A stretch of 27,735 nucleotides of DNA from Candidatus Omnitrophota bacterium (lineage in GTDB: Bacteria > Omnitrophota > Gorgyraeia > Zapsychrales > Zapsychraceae). Shown here piece by piece: positions 14,660 through 23,031 of the stretch. Every line of letters starts with the position of its first letter. The stretch's first letter is position 1. A model generated the notes under the pieces. It was not told the DNA's origin. It searched no databases and saw nothing but the letters and a program-made list of their open reading frames with translations. A program made the position numbers and the translations under genes. The DNA is taken from assembly GCA_020430005.1 (NCBI GenBank), contig JAGQKQ010000003.1, positions 1 through 27,735 of the forward strand, written 5' to 3'.

Positions 14660-15703
14660 CTAAGAATTATGTCGTAACTGACCACAAGCAGCTGAAACGT
14701 CTCTCCCTCGCGGCATACGAATGGTTGCGTGGATACCATATCGTTTTAATCGATCTTGAAAGGCAAACATTTCTTGCCGGGTAGGCGTTTGATGGTCAAA
14801 CTCCGAGACAGGATTATACGGGATCAGATTCATTTTACAAATCATTCCCTTCAAATGACGGGAAAGCTCCTTAGCCGCTTCATCGGTGCAGGTTATTCCT
14901 TTTATCAAAATGTATTCAAACGTAATCTGACGACGGGTTTTTTTGATATATTCCCGGCAGGCATCCATAAGTTCGGTAAAAGGATATTTGCGATTAACCG
15001 GCATAAGTTTGTTACGGGATTCATCGTTGTAGCCGTGCAGAGAAATGGCCAATTCTACCTGAAAATTTTCCTGCGCAAACTGCATGATTTTGGGAACAAG
15101 ACCGACGGTAGAAATTGTAATCCGGCGGGCGCCGATGTTAATTCCCTTTTCACTGTTCACAATCCGCAACGCCTTGAGAAGATTATCATAGTTATCAAAA
15201 CTCTCTCCCGTTCCCATACACACAATATGGGATAATGGCCGTGCGTGTTTTTGGGACTCTTCTTTAATATGCAAGATTTGCGTCAAGATTTCCGCGCAGG
15301 ATAAATTTCGTGTCCATCCGCCAATACCGCTGGCACAAAATTTACAGCCAAATTTACAGCCGGCCTGAGTAGAAATACAAATCGTTGTGCGTGTTTTGGT
15401 CGGAATCAAAACCGTTTCGATTTTTTCATGATCATCTAACTCAAATAAAAACTTTGTGGTTCCATCCTCGGCGATTTGCTTAGTGACAATCTTTAACGGC
15501 TTGAATTCAAAGTCTTCCGCCAATTTTTTGCGCAGATCCTGGGATAAATTCTTCATATCCGCGAAAGACCAAACTCCTTTCTTATAAATCCACTCAAACA
15601 CCTGTTGAGCTCGAAAGGGCTTTTCATTGATTGATATCAGATATTCTGCAAACTCGTCATAAGACAAGTCGCGGATATCACGCTTTAAGTTAGCTGGAGT
15701 CAT
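14660..15703 (-). CDS. rlmN: 23S rRNA (adenine-2503-C2)-methyltransferase RlmN
   Basis: A radical SAM enzyme that methylates C2 of A2503 in 23S rRNA (and A37 of some tRNAs), tuning peptidyl transfer and fidelity. The 347-residue protein has the cluster-binding motif CKFGCKFC with C116, C120 and C123, the downstream MGTGESFDNYDN glycine-rich region, and the C-terminal catalytic cysteine in AACGQLR. This C-terminal form and the lack of a Cfr context favour RlmN over Cfr. It starts 11 bases after the accA stop, so the pair is probably one transcript. No clear Shine-Dalgarno precedes the ATG. Confidence 0.95.
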   Translation of the reverse strand: MTPANLKRDIRDLSYDEFAEYLISINEKPFRAQQVFEWIYKKGVWSFADMKNLSQDLRKKLAEDFEFKPLKIVTKQIAEDGTTKFLFELDDHEKIETVLIPTKTRTTICISTQAGCKFGCKFCASGIGGWTRNLSCAEILTQILHIKEESQKHARPLSHIVCMGTGESFDNYDNLLKALRIVNSEKGINIGARRITISTVGLVPKIMQFAQENFQVELAISLHGYNDESRNKLMPVNRKYPFTELMDACREYIKKTRRQITFEYILIKGITCTDEAAKELSRHLKGMICKMNLIPYNPVSEFDHQTPTRQEMFAFQDRLKRYGIHATIRMPRGRDVSAACGQLRHNS

Positions 15704-15714
15704 AATATTAACGG

Positions 15715-16719
15715 CTATGCAGTGTCTTTTTCAGATTTATTTTGTTTGGCAGAGGCAGGATCTTTGCTTACTGTGGTAAATTCTCCGATTTTTCGAAACT
15801 TTTCGTACCGATGATTTAACAGTTCGTCGGTTGATAAGGCGCGTAATTCCCGGATATATTTTAGAATGGTCTTTTTTAATTGTTCCGCGACAAAGGCCGG
15901 ATCCCGATGTGCACCGCCCATCGGTTCAGGGATCACTTCATCGACAACCCCAAATTTCAAAAGATGTTCTCCTGTAATCTTCAACGCCTCCGCGGCATCA
16001 GGTGCCTTAACAGCATTACGCCAAAGAATGGACGCACAACCCTCCGGGGAAATAACGGAATAATAGGCATGTTGCAAAATACAAACTTTATCGGCGACAC
16101 CGATTCCAATAGCTCCCCCGCTTCCGCCTTCTCCAATAACCGTTGCAATAACCGGTGTTTTTAAATTCGCCATATCCAGCAGATTCGATGCGATCGCCTG
16201 TGCTTGTCCGCGTTCTTCCGCGCCGATTCCCGGATAGGCACCGGGCGTATCGATTAAGGTAATGATCGGCAGTTGAAATTTCTCGGCGGCTTCCATTAAG
16301 CGAATGGCCTTACGATATCCTTCCGGATGCGCACAACCAAAATTGCGCTTCAGGTTTTCATTAGTATCACGCCCCTTTTGATGGCCCATAATAAGGACCT
16401 TTTCTTTTCCGATTGTCGCAAAACCACCGATCAAGGCCAGATCATCGGCAAATAAACGATCACCGTGAAGTTCCAAAAAATCGTCGGCGATCATCTTAAT
16501 ATAATCCATTGTATAGGGACGATCAGGATGGCGGGCCAGCTGAACACGCTGCCAGGTGGTAAGATTGCTATAAACCTCTTCCTTCATCTTCTCGAGTTTT
16601 TTCTCGAGTTTTTTAACCTCAGGATCAAGGGTTATATTTTTATCTGTCCCAAAATTACGAAGCTCGTCTATTTTTGTTTCCAACTCAAAAATCGGTTTTT
16701 CAAAATCAAGAATTGTCAT
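15715..16719 (-). CDS. accA: Acetyl-CoA carboxylase carboxyltransferase subunit alpha
   Basis: This is the alpha half of the carboxyltransferase that passes CO2 from carboxybiotin to acetyl-CoA, giving malonyl-CoA for fatty acid synthesis. The 334-residue protein begins with the usual coiled region (LDFEKPIFELETKIDELR) and contains the family signatures RPYTMDYI, LHGDRLFADD, the glycine-rich LIDTPGAYPGIGAEERGQ and GEGGSGGAIGIG. It has a short charged tail beyond the normal end. It works with AccB, AccC and AccD, which are not in the window. AccB is the protein biotinylated by BirA. AGGTAGAGAG precedes the ATG. Confidence 0.97.
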   Translation of the reverse strand: MTILDFEKPIFELETKIDELRNFGTDKNITLDPEVKKLEKKLEKMKEEVYSNLTTWQRVQLARHPDRPYTMDYIKMIADDFLELHGDRLFADDLALIGGFATIGKEKVLIMGHQKGRDTNENLKRNFGCAHPEGYRKAIRLMEAAEKFQLPIITLIDTPGAYPGIGAEERGQAQAIASNLLDMANLKTPVIATVIGEGGSGGAIGIGVADKVCILQHAYYSVISPEGCASILWRNAVKAPDAAEALKITGEHLLKFGVVDEVIPEPMGGAHRDPAFVAEQLKKTILKYIRELRALSTDELLNHRYEKFRKIGEFTTVSKDPASAKQNKSEKDTA

Positions 16720-16742
16720 ACTCTCTACCTTTTAAAGGGAAA

Positions 16743-16808
16743 CCCAGCGCTCCAGAAACCCTGTAGCCCAGAGATATTCTCTGGTCTTCGGTATTTTTGG
16801 ACACTGGG
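16743..16808. repeat. Nested palindrome between the L,D-transpeptidase gene and accA
   Basis: The inner stem CCAGAGA-TAT-TCTCTGG (16768-16784) is perfect. The outer arms CCCAGCGCTCCA (16743-16754) and TGGACACTGGG (16798-16808) pair imperfectly. The element fills the gap and would fold in RNA on either strand. No T-run closes it. Confidence 0.65.
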
Positions 16809-16817
16809 ACTCTAATC

Positions 16818-17675
16818 TTAATCAACAATTTTAACTTTTGTTCCCGTGGGAATCAAGTCATACAGCTCTTCAACTTCCTGATTACGCATACGGACGCACC
16901 CGGCCGTAACTTGTTGTCCAATACTATCAGGATGAATGGTTCCATGAATTCCGTATCCGGGAATATCAAATCCTAACCAACGGCTGCCAAGCTCATTTTC
17001 CGGACTCTCCGGCGGAACAATAGCGCCGGATTTAAACCATACCGGGTCAACCAGTTTTGTAGTAACCTTAAAATCTCCAACGGGTGTTCCGTTATTTCTT
17101 CCCGTCGACACATCATAAACCTTCACAACACCGTCTTCATCTTTCAAAATAAGTTTGTTCTGCGACTTATCAACAAAGATGTTAAACTGTCCTGTCCATA
17201 TTGTCAACTTCTGACCGATACGGATAATATCATTCTTTAAATTATTTTTTTTCTTAATCAACTGAACCGTTGTCCCATATTTCTTGGCTAACTCTCCAAG
17301 AGTGTCCCCGCTGACAACTTCATGCGTTACTGTCTTTGGCGTCGGCGTATTCGACAAAATAATCTTCATATTAAGAGTTTCTAATTCCTTTTGTGTTGTT
17401 TCAATATTGTCGAAATCAGGATGGTCCATCATAATTTTCTGATAGGTCTCTTTGGCTTCCAGAAAATGTCCGTTGTTTTTTAGAGAAACCGCCTCCTGGT
17501 AAAGACTTTGTGCCGAGTCCTGCTTAGGTGAACTGCCTCCTCCACTGGTATTTGTGGCCGCCGGAGTTGATGCATATTGGATGGTGTCGTTCTGTTTTTT
17601 CGGCGAAAAGATAAGCCAGCCGATGATAAGAACAACCACACAACCTGCGATAATATAATTACGTGTGTTAAACAC
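16818..17675 (-). CDS. LysM-domain L,D-transpeptidase (YkuD family)
   Basis: This envelope enzyme likely makes 3-3 peptide cross-links in peptidoglycan or attaches proteins to it. The 285-residue protein has an N-terminal membrane anchor at about 7-24, a low-complexity linker, a helical stretch that looks like one TPR (SLYQEAVSLKNNGHFLEAKETYQKIM), a LysM domain at about 117-160 (EVVSGDTLGELAKKYGTTV) and a C-terminal YkuD domain. The catalytic motif is HGTIHPDSIG followed by TAGCVRM, with the nucleophile Cys and Arg present. The start is GTG, decided by a perfect AGGAGG at 17687-17682, 6 bases ahead. It follows the PAP2-like gene after 46 AT-rich bases. Confidence 0.92.
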   Translation of the reverse strand: MFNTRNYIIAGCVVVLIIGWLIFSPKKQNDTIQYASTPAATNTSGGGSSPKQDSAQSLYQEAVSLKNNGHFLEAKETYQKIMMDHPDFDNIETTQKELETLNMKIILSNTPTPKTVTHEVVSGDTLGELAKKYGTTVQLIKKKNNLKNDIIRIGQKLTIWTGQFNIFVDKSQNKLILKDEDGVVKVYDVSTGRNNGTPVGDFKVTTKLVDPVWFKSGAIVPPESPENELGSRWLGFDIPGYGIHGTIHPDSIGQQVTAGCVRMRNQEVEELYDLIPTGTKVKIVD

Positions 17676-17721
17676 TTTGAACCTCCTGAAATTAAAATTA
17701 AAATTTTTTTATATCTTCAAA

Positions 17722-18165
17722 TTACCAGGTTCGATAAAAAAAAGTCGCCAGCCCGGCCCCGAGAATACCACCGGCAATGACTTGTAAGGGAGAATGTCCG
17801 ATCAGTTCAAACAGCCGGTCGGTTTCTATTTTCCCTTTCCAATAAATATCATCCATAATCTGATTCAGAATCGCCGCCTGCTGACCGGCCGCGCGCCGGA
17901 CGCCCTGGGCGTCAAACATCGTGACCAGAGCAAAAACACAGGCCAGAGAAAAATATACCGAATCAAATCCCTCTTGCAGTCCGCAAGCCGTGGCCAAAGC
18001 CGCCGCGCCGGCCGCATGGGAGGACGGCATTCCTCCGGTCCCGATCAACCACTTAAAATTAAACCGCCTCTCTGTAATAACACCGATAATGACCTTAATC
18101 CCTTGAGCGACAATCCATACCGCAAAGGTAATAAACAAAATTTTATTTTGCAAAAATTCGTTCAA
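17722..18165 (-). CDS. Divergent PAP2 (YuiD/DUF212) family membrane protein
   Basis: A 147-residue membrane protein with the DUF212 signatures GTGGMPSSHAAGAAALATA and FDAQGVRRAAGQQA.ILN, and a C-terminal GHSPLQVIAGGILGAGLATFFY. The family is related to acid phosphatases/vanadium haloperoxidases and is suspected to act on lipid phosphates such as polyprenyl diphosphate, but activity is unproven. About four hydrophobic segments are visible. The only usable start is a TTG, with AGGGA about 7 bases upstream. A promoter candidate lies about 90 bases upstream. Its place next to a peptidoglycan transpeptidase would suit a role in envelope lipid-carrier recycling (inference). Confidence 0.87.
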   Translation of the reverse strand: MNEFLQNKILFITFAVWIVAQGIKVIIGVITERRFNFKWLIGTGGMPSSHAAGAAALATACGLQEGFDSVYFSLACVFALVTMFDAQGVRRAAGQQAAILNQIMDDIYWKGKIETDRLFELIGHSPLQVIAGGILGAGLATFFYRTW

Positions 18166-18254
18166 ATATTGTCCCTATTATTGGTAAAAGGTCTCAGAAA
18201 TATGTTGGCGATTACCTTCAAGATTAACGCAGTAAACGTCTTACGATATTTTAC

Positions 18255-18282
18255 ATTATAATATTTGACCCCGAAAAAGCAA
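18255..18282 (-). promoter_or_regulatory. Promoter for the PAP2-like gene and following genes
   Basis: On the minus strand TTGCTT (18282-18277), 16 bases, a perfect TATAAT (18260-18255). The 5' leader would be about 80 bases. The 266-base gap (18166-18431) otherwise shows only AT-rich sequence and one hairpin near 18409. Confidence 0.55.
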
Positions 18283-18408
18283 GGTCTTTTCATCCACGTT
18301 CCTGGAACCGAGAAAGGCTTCTTGATCAGTTCAGCACCAAAGAATGCACACAACCACAACTTATTGTTATTAATATATTTATGGTAAAAATAAACTTTTT
18401 GACGGGGC

Positions 18409-18433
18409 CCGGATCAATTCAGGTCCGGTTTTT
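18409..18433 (+). terminator. Hairpin with T-run on the plus strand near the GT4 stop
   Basis: CCGGA (18409-18413) pairs with TCCGG (18424-18428), and TTTTT follows at once on the plus strand. No plus-strand gene lies upstream. On the minus strand the same stem follows the GT4 stop but the nearest T-rich stretch is about 13 bases further on, so it would be a poor terminator for GT4. Confidence 0.3.
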
Positions 18434-19583
18434 AGACAGGATAAGTTTCGGCCTTTTCAGCCCTGGAAAAAGACGCGGATTGTTGATAAAGCCCAAGCGT
18501 CTGCTCGGCAATATGATCCCAATTGTATGTCTCGCGGATATAGTTAATCATCCCCTGACGATCCATGGAATCTTCGGAGAAATTATCCAGGTACTGGTGA
18601 AGCTTCCGGGTCATTGTGGGAATATCCCCCGGTTTAAAATAGCGATCTTTTTCCAAACACACCTCACGATTCGCCGGAATATCGGAAACCAGGCACGACG
18701 CGCCGTAGCTCAAGGCCTCTAATAATACAATCGGAAGGCCTTCATGATAGGACGGCAGAACAAAAAGAGCGGCATGGCTGTATAATTCCCTCAACTCTCT
18801 TCCCTTAATAAAGCCGGTCAGAACAACATCGGAAGTATTACGGCAGTCCTGCTTAAATTTACGGCTAAAATCGTCATCATGATCGGCATCTCCCGCAATC
18901 ACCAATTTCCATCCATCCTGATTCTTCGCTGAAAATTGCTGAAAGCTCTGCAGGAGTTCATCAAATCCTTTTTCCGGAACAAAACGCCCCACTGCCAGAA
19001 TATATTTACTTTGTTCAACATTATAGCGGGATAAAACATGCCGGCCGACCGCACGCGGAAAAATTACGACACCATTAGGAATAGCGGTTACTTCCCGGCC
19101 ATATTTTTGATAAACCATCGCCGCGATCGCCTTTGAAACCGTAATAACATGATTCGCGAATTTTACGCCCAACCGTTCGCCTAATTTCAAAACACCTTTA
19201 GCCACAGCATTCCATTTTTTCCGGTCATAATCGGGACCATGATGCGTCATCACGACGTTCATCCCCAACAAACGGGCTAACGGAACAAACAACGCCGGGC
19301 CAATCGCGTGAATATGTAAAACATCACAACCAATCTGTCTGGCCTTCAGCACACCACAAAATGTATGCCATACCGCTTCCAGAAATTTATTTTTTGGACA
19401 GGCCAAAGGAATAATCTTTACACCTTCATATTCATAAGGCGCTTTTCCTGTGTAAGGTGCGCGTCCGATAACGGTAACGTCACATCCGGCGGCCACCAGG
19501 CGTGGATAAAGTTCCGCACAGTGTGTTTCAACACCACCTTGAATATTCGGAAAACCTCTCGTTCCTAAGACAACAACTTTCAT
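18432..19583 (-). CDS. Family 4 glycosyltransferase
   Basis: A 383-residue GT-B enzyme. The N-terminal GTRGFPNIQGGVETHCAEL loop and HHGPDYDR are typical of the branch near DUF1972/rhamnosyltransferase-like enzymes. The second domain has the AVGRFVPEKGFDELLQSF strand-helix and the E-x7-E donor site in HEGLPIVLLEALSYGA near residue 281. It should add a sugar from a nucleotide donor to a lipid or glycan acceptor at the cytoplasmic face, as in lipopolysaccharide or exopolysaccharide assembly. Its ATG overlaps the stop of the radical SAM gene by 4 bases. No other polysaccharide genes flank the pair, so the product is unknown. Confidence 0.88.
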   Translation of the reverse strand: MKVVVLGTRGFPNIQGGVETHCAELYPRLVAAGCDVTVIGRAPYTGKAPYEYEGVKIIPLACPKNKFLEAVWHTFCGVLKARQIGCDVLHIHAIGPALFVPLARLLGMNVVMTHHGPDYDRKKWNAVAKGVLKLGERLGVKFANHVITVSKAIAAMVYQKYGREVTAIPNGVVIFPRAVGRHVLSRYNVEQSKYILAVGRFVPEKGFDELLQSFQQFSAKNQDGWKLVIAGDADHDDDFSRKFKQDCRNTSDVVLTGFIKGRELRELYSHAALFVLPSYHEGLPIVLLEALSYGASCLVSDIPANREVCLEKDRYFKPGDIPTMTRKLHQYLDNFSEDSMDRQGMINYIRETYNWDHIAEQTLGLYQQSASFSRAEKAETYPV

Positions 19584-20704
19584 CGGTTAAAAAATTCTCC
19601 TTGAACATAGTGCGGGTCCGCCGCCTTTTGAAGTTTAGCTTTAAATGTTTGATTTAAAAATGACGTTCGTTCCACACGTGGACTAGTACCGACATTCCCG
19701 TAATCAATATAGCGATCAAATGCGATATCCATACCCAATGTCGTTTTGATTTTATTTTCTAAAACCCAAAACAACGGTTGCAGTTTCGGAAACATCGGAA
19801 TAATATTAGATCGCATGGCCGTGCGTGCGGTCGTCACCATCCAGCAATTCTGACGGCATTGCGCAACCTTTTCCCGGCTTTTACGCGCGACATCACTATC
19901 CAGAATTTCCTGCCAGCTTTGTTTGGCCAGATTTCCCATCGGCAAATCCGTGCGGACATTGCACGCCCAGACATCCGACCACGGATCAATAAAAATAAAA
20001 TCACTTCCCGCTGTACATTTAATCAAACGATCCTGACCGAGAATCTTTTTAATTAATCCCAGATTTAAATACGCCCGGAACCAATTTTTAACATTGTTCG
20101 TTTTTAACATCGCGGTAATCAGCCCTTCCACTTTACGGGCCACACTCACGCGGTCATAAAAATAGTTATCATTCTTATGAAACTGCCAGGCATTGTGTAA
20201 TGTGGATGTGGCTAATTCAACACCCATATCACGGGCAAATTCATAAAGCCACACCAAGTCATCAACGTTTTCATCTTGAATCGTTAAAGCAAAACCCAAA
20301 TCTTGTCCGCCGGCATCTTTCAGCATTTGCAAACCTTTAACCTTGGTTTGAAAACCGTCTTTTTCACCACGGATACGATTGCTATTAATCTCTCGCCCTT
20401 CCAGGCTGAAACGAACTTTTAATTTGGGATACTTTTTGATAATCGGGACAAGACGCTCGGGATGTAAGCCATTAGAACTGATTTCGGTAATCTTGGCTTT
20501 GGGATAAAGAACATCGATGACCTCCATCAAATCTTTGCGCAAGGTCGGTTCTCCGCCGGATACATTCAGATTATCAAATCCGCCGGGAAGTTTGGAAAGC
20601 GTTTCAATAGACACTTCTTCCTTCGGATCCGTCGGGTTTTGCCAGATATAACACATCTGACATTTTGAATTACAGCGATATGTGGAAACAACGGTTAAAT
20701 CCAT
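19580..20704 (-). CDS. Radical SAM protein with a SPASM-like C-terminus
   Basis: A 374-residue protein with the 4Fe-4S/SAM motif CNSKCQMC (C11, C15, C18) close to the N-terminus, NVSGGEPTLR for SAM binding and ISSNGLHPE. The C-terminal part has KCTAGSDFIFIDPWSDVWACN and CRQNC, the cysteine pattern of SPASM or twitch domains that hold auxiliary clusters. Such enzymes modify peptides, proteins or sugars. This subgroup often sits in envelope glycan clusters with unknown substrate. It overlaps the GT4 gene by 4 bases (ATGA), so the two are coupled. I cannot name the reaction. Confidence 0.82.
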   Translation of the reverse strand: MDLTVVSTYRCNSKCQMCYIWQNPTDPKEEVSIETLSKLPGGFDNLNVSGGEPTLRKDLMEVIDVLYPKAKITEISSNGLHPERLVPIIKKYPKLKVRFSLEGREINSNRIRGEKDGFQTKVKGLQMLKDAGGQDLGFALTIQDENVDDLVWLYEFARDMGVELATSTLHNAWQFHKNDNYFYDRVSVARKVEGLITAMLKTNNVKNWFRAYLNLGLIKKILGQDRLIKCTAGSDFIFIDPWSDVWACNVRTDLPMGNLAKQSWQEILDSDVARKSREKVAQCRQNCWMVTTARTAMRSNIIPMFPKLQPLFWVLENKIKTTLGMDIAFDRYIDYGNVGTSPRVERTSFLNQTFKAKLQKAADPHYVQGEFFNR

Positions 20705-20793
20705 AAATTATTTTTCCCCGCTTAATACGAATACAGTATTATTAGCAGTTCATTGTGAAGTCTGTATGACTAAGCTGTGAAAATCTTAAGTGT

Positions 20794-22176
20794 TTATCGT
20801 GTTTTCGCGACTTGTTCAACTTGTTCCAAATACTGCTGAACATCATCACGCGGTTTAATTTGCTGTGCGCGTCGTAATAAAGGAATGGCATCCGCGTATT
20901 TTCCGTTCTTAACAAGCAATTGAGCGTGACGAACTTTAGCATCGGCTTCATATTTCTCGATATTGGAAGCCCGTTCAAAATAAAAGATCGCTTTTTCCGT
21001 GTCGCCGGAACGTCCACTGTGCTGACCAAGCAGAATTAACGCCTCTCCATCGAGAGGATCGATTTTTACAATTTCTTCCAACACACGCGCTTCTTCTTCG
21101 CCGGCACCTTCGGCCACCGCCAAACGCGCGCGAAGTTTTAATAAATCTTTACGTGTATCATCATCCAAAAGATCATCGTAATCATTTTCGATATGTTTAA
21201 CCAACCGTCCGGTTTCTTTAAACGCGCCGCGTGTGGTTAGTACCTTTGCGGCCCGGATCGCACGGTCGAGCTTTACATTTTCGCTCTTTTCCATAGACCG
21301 AAGATAAGCGTCCACCGCCATATCAAAAAGACCTTCATTAATATAAATATCGCCCAGCATATTTAAACTGTCACTGGTTGCCCCACCAAGACGTTCAACA
21401 AGCTCATAATTCTCTGCCGCCTTCAACGGTTTATTTTGTCCGATATAAGCATTGGCTTGTAATAACCATAAATCAGACCGCCCCGGATCTGATGCGATAA
21501 GTTGCGATGTTAAGGCAACCGCATCCGCATACTTTTCTTGTTTAAAAAGGCTGCGGGCTAATCCCATTTTCCAATCTACCGTATTGGGATCCATTAAAAC
21601 CGCCATACGATAGGCCGATTCCGCGGAAAGATTATTTTCTGTTGAAGAATAAGCAAAACCAAGCAGTCCGTACGTTAAGGAGTCTCCACCACCCAATTCC
21701 ACCACCTTGGTTAGCGCGGGCAAGGCCTTTTCGAACTCGCTCTGACGGACATAAATTAACCCCAAATTTCGCCATGCTCGACGGAATTTTGGATATTTCT
21801 CGACCGCTATCTGATAGACTTCCGCGGCCTCATCCATTTTTTCCTGCTGAAAATAAATATTCGCTAATGTAAAATCGATGACCGCGCTGGCGGCCGGGCT
21901 CTGATATTTCTGCAGTAACTTGACAGCCTCATCCATATTATCTTCGGAAATTAATCCAAGAATTTTCTGCATCTGATCACGTTCGGTCGTTGTGACGCGA
22001 GGCTCTACCTCGACTTCCGAAAGATAACTTTCCGCAAACTGCTTTTGAAAGGTTTCATCATTCCAGATGCTCAATTCAAACGGTGTTAATGTTCCGGCAA
22101 AGGTATTTGTAACCAAGGCGAAAAAAATAATCGCAACCGTCAATAAACTTACATCATATCGTTTTAATATTTTCAT
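20794..22176 (-). CDS. TPR protein of the TonB-TtpC cluster
   Basis: A protein of about 460 residues with a signal sequence (MKILKRYDVSLLTVAIIFFALVTNTFAG) followed by many TPR-type helix pairs, for example EKALPALTKVVELGG, LSAESAYRMAVLMDP and DAVALTSQLIASDPG, up to the C-terminal DAIPLLRRAQQIKPRD. TPR proteins of this type close TonB2/TtpC operons in Vibrio-like bacteria, where their role is little known. It is probably periplasmic and scaffolds the complex or a partner. The first ATG (22182) overlaps the tonB stop; the second (22176) is better spaced from AAAGGA, so I use it. Confidence 0.85.
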   Translation of the reverse strand: MKILKRYDVSLLTVAIIFFALVTNTFAGTLTPFELSIWNDETFQKQFAESYLSEVEVEPRVTTTERDQMQKILGLISEDNMDEAVKLLQKYQSPAASAVIDFTLANIYFQQEKMDEAAEVYQIAVEKYPKFRRAWRNLGLIYVRQSEFEKALPALTKVVELGGGDSLTYGLLGFAYSSTENNLSAESAYRMAVLMDPNTVDWKMGLARSLFKQEKYADAVALTSQLIASDPGRSDLWLLQANAYIGQNKPLKAAENYELVERLGGATSDSLNMLGDIYINEGLFDMAVDAYLRSMEKSENVKLDRAIRAAKVLTTRGAFKETGRLVKHIENDYDDLLDDDTRKDLLKLRARLAVAEGAGEEEARVLEEIVKIDPLDGEALILLGQHSGRSGDTEKAIFYFERASNIEKYEADAKVRHAQLLVKNGKYADAIPLLRRAQQIKPRDDVQQYLEQVEQVAKTR

Positions 22177-22181
22177 TATCA

Positions 22182-22841
22182 TTATCCTTTCGGGAACGTA
22201 ATCGGTACACGCATACGAAACCGGACCGCTTGTCCATTACGTTTACCAGGTTCAAATTTCCATTGCTTCACCGCGCTTAACGCCGGGGCTTCAAAAATAG
22301 AGTCCGTTGATTTTTGGATAATCGGATTTTCTACGCGTCCTTTTTTATCCACAATAAAAAGAATGTAAACCGTTCCAGGCGCCCTTTTTCGCAGTTTACT
22401 GTCTAAAACCGGTCCCGGTTGATAAACAGCACGCGGCTTCTGATCCAAATCCGCCATCGAAAATAACGCATCAAGGTTATCCGCTTCCCCTCCGGCAGTA
22501 TTTAATTTAACGGCAAAATCCCCCTGCATCCATCCTTCACTGAATCCGGGATTCAAGGCCAGCTCCAATTGAGATAAATCCAAAGGCGGTGCCTCTTCCA
22601 TTAATTCCGGCGGCTGTTCTTCCGGTTCCGGCTCTTCGGGTTCTTCTTCCGGTGGTGGAGGCGGTGGCGGTGGAAGATTGGCCACATCCACATCCTGCAA
22701 AGCCAAGTCCGCTGTCGGCGGTTTATTAATCGCCTGCATCAATGGTAAAACAAGAAAGCATACCAATGTCAATCCAATCGCTCCTAAAAAAACCCACAGA
22801 CGATGACGATAATTCCTTATTGTAGATACATTCTTTTTCAT
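22182..22841 (-). CDS. tonB: TonB family energy transducer
   Basis: A 219-residue inner-membrane protein that carries proton-motive energy to outer-membrane receptors. It has one N-terminal membrane helix at about 15-37, a short proline/glutamate-rich spacer (a run of eight prolines near 57 and then repeated PE), and a C-terminal TonB domain at about 135-219 with GTVYILFIVDKKGRVENP and SAVKQWKFEPGKRNGQAVRFRMRVPI. The spacer is short compared with E. coli TonB, as in TonB2-type proteins. Its stop overlaps the next gene. A 190-base palindrome-rich gap with a possible promoter separates it from exbD. Confidence 0.95.
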   Translation of the reverse strand: MKKNVSTIRNYRHRLWVFLGAIGLTLVCFLVLPLMQAINKPPTADLALQDVDVANLPPPPPPPPEEEPEEPEPEEQPPELMEEAPPLDLSQLELALNPGFSEGWMQGDFAVKLNTAGGEADNLDALFSMADLDQKPRAVYQPGPVLDSKLRKRAPGTVYILFIVDKKGRVENPIIQKSTDSIFEAPALSAVKQWKFEPGKRNGQAVRFRMRVPITFPKG

Positions 22842-23031
22842 ACTTCACTATATTCCGCCCATATATCGATTATTGAAACGGCGTTTGGTTACGCGGCTCG
22901 AATCGTTTAACGTTAAAGGGTTGTGTTATACTTTTTAATCCTTTATCCACAATTTATAAACGACAAACTATAACCGACCTCCGTTTAGCGTTTCCAGTTA
23001 CGTAACCGTCTAACGATAAACCCGTAAAACA
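22842..23031. repeat. Palindrome-rich spacer between exbD and tonB
   Basis: This holds two perfect short palindromes, TTTAACGTTAAA (22906-22917) and GTTACGTAAC (22997-23006), and the distant inverted pair GGTTACG (22887-22893)/CGTAACC (23001-23007). The word composition (CGTTTAACG, CGTCTAACG) is again near-repetitive. There is no coding frame of note. Confidence 0.55.
22925..22952 (-). promoter_or_regulatory. Possible internal promoter before tonB
   Basis: On the minus strand TTGTGG (22952-22947), 16 bases, TATAAC (22930-22925), about 85 bases before the tonB ATG. It could allow tonB and the TPR gene to be expressed apart from the motor genes. Confidence 0.35.

Noticed and set aside
14756..15235. 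159-codon plus-strand frame opposite rlmN
   Set aside because: It is entirely antisense to the conserved radical SAM core and has no recognisable domain.
16818..17675. Ser-to-Thr change in the L,D-transpeptidase catalytic motif as an anomaly
   Set aside because: The family accepts Ser or Thr at this position. The catalytic Cys, His and Arg are all present.
17794..18261. 155-codon plus-strand frame opposite the PAP2-like gene
   Set aside because: The opposite strand encodes a clear DUF212 protein with conserved motifs. This frame shows no domain.
18162..18359. 65-codon minus-strand frame upstream of the PAP2-like gene
   Set aside because: It overlaps the PAP2-like gene's start, runs through a good promoter box (TATAAT at 18260-18255), has no family resemblance and no ribosome site.
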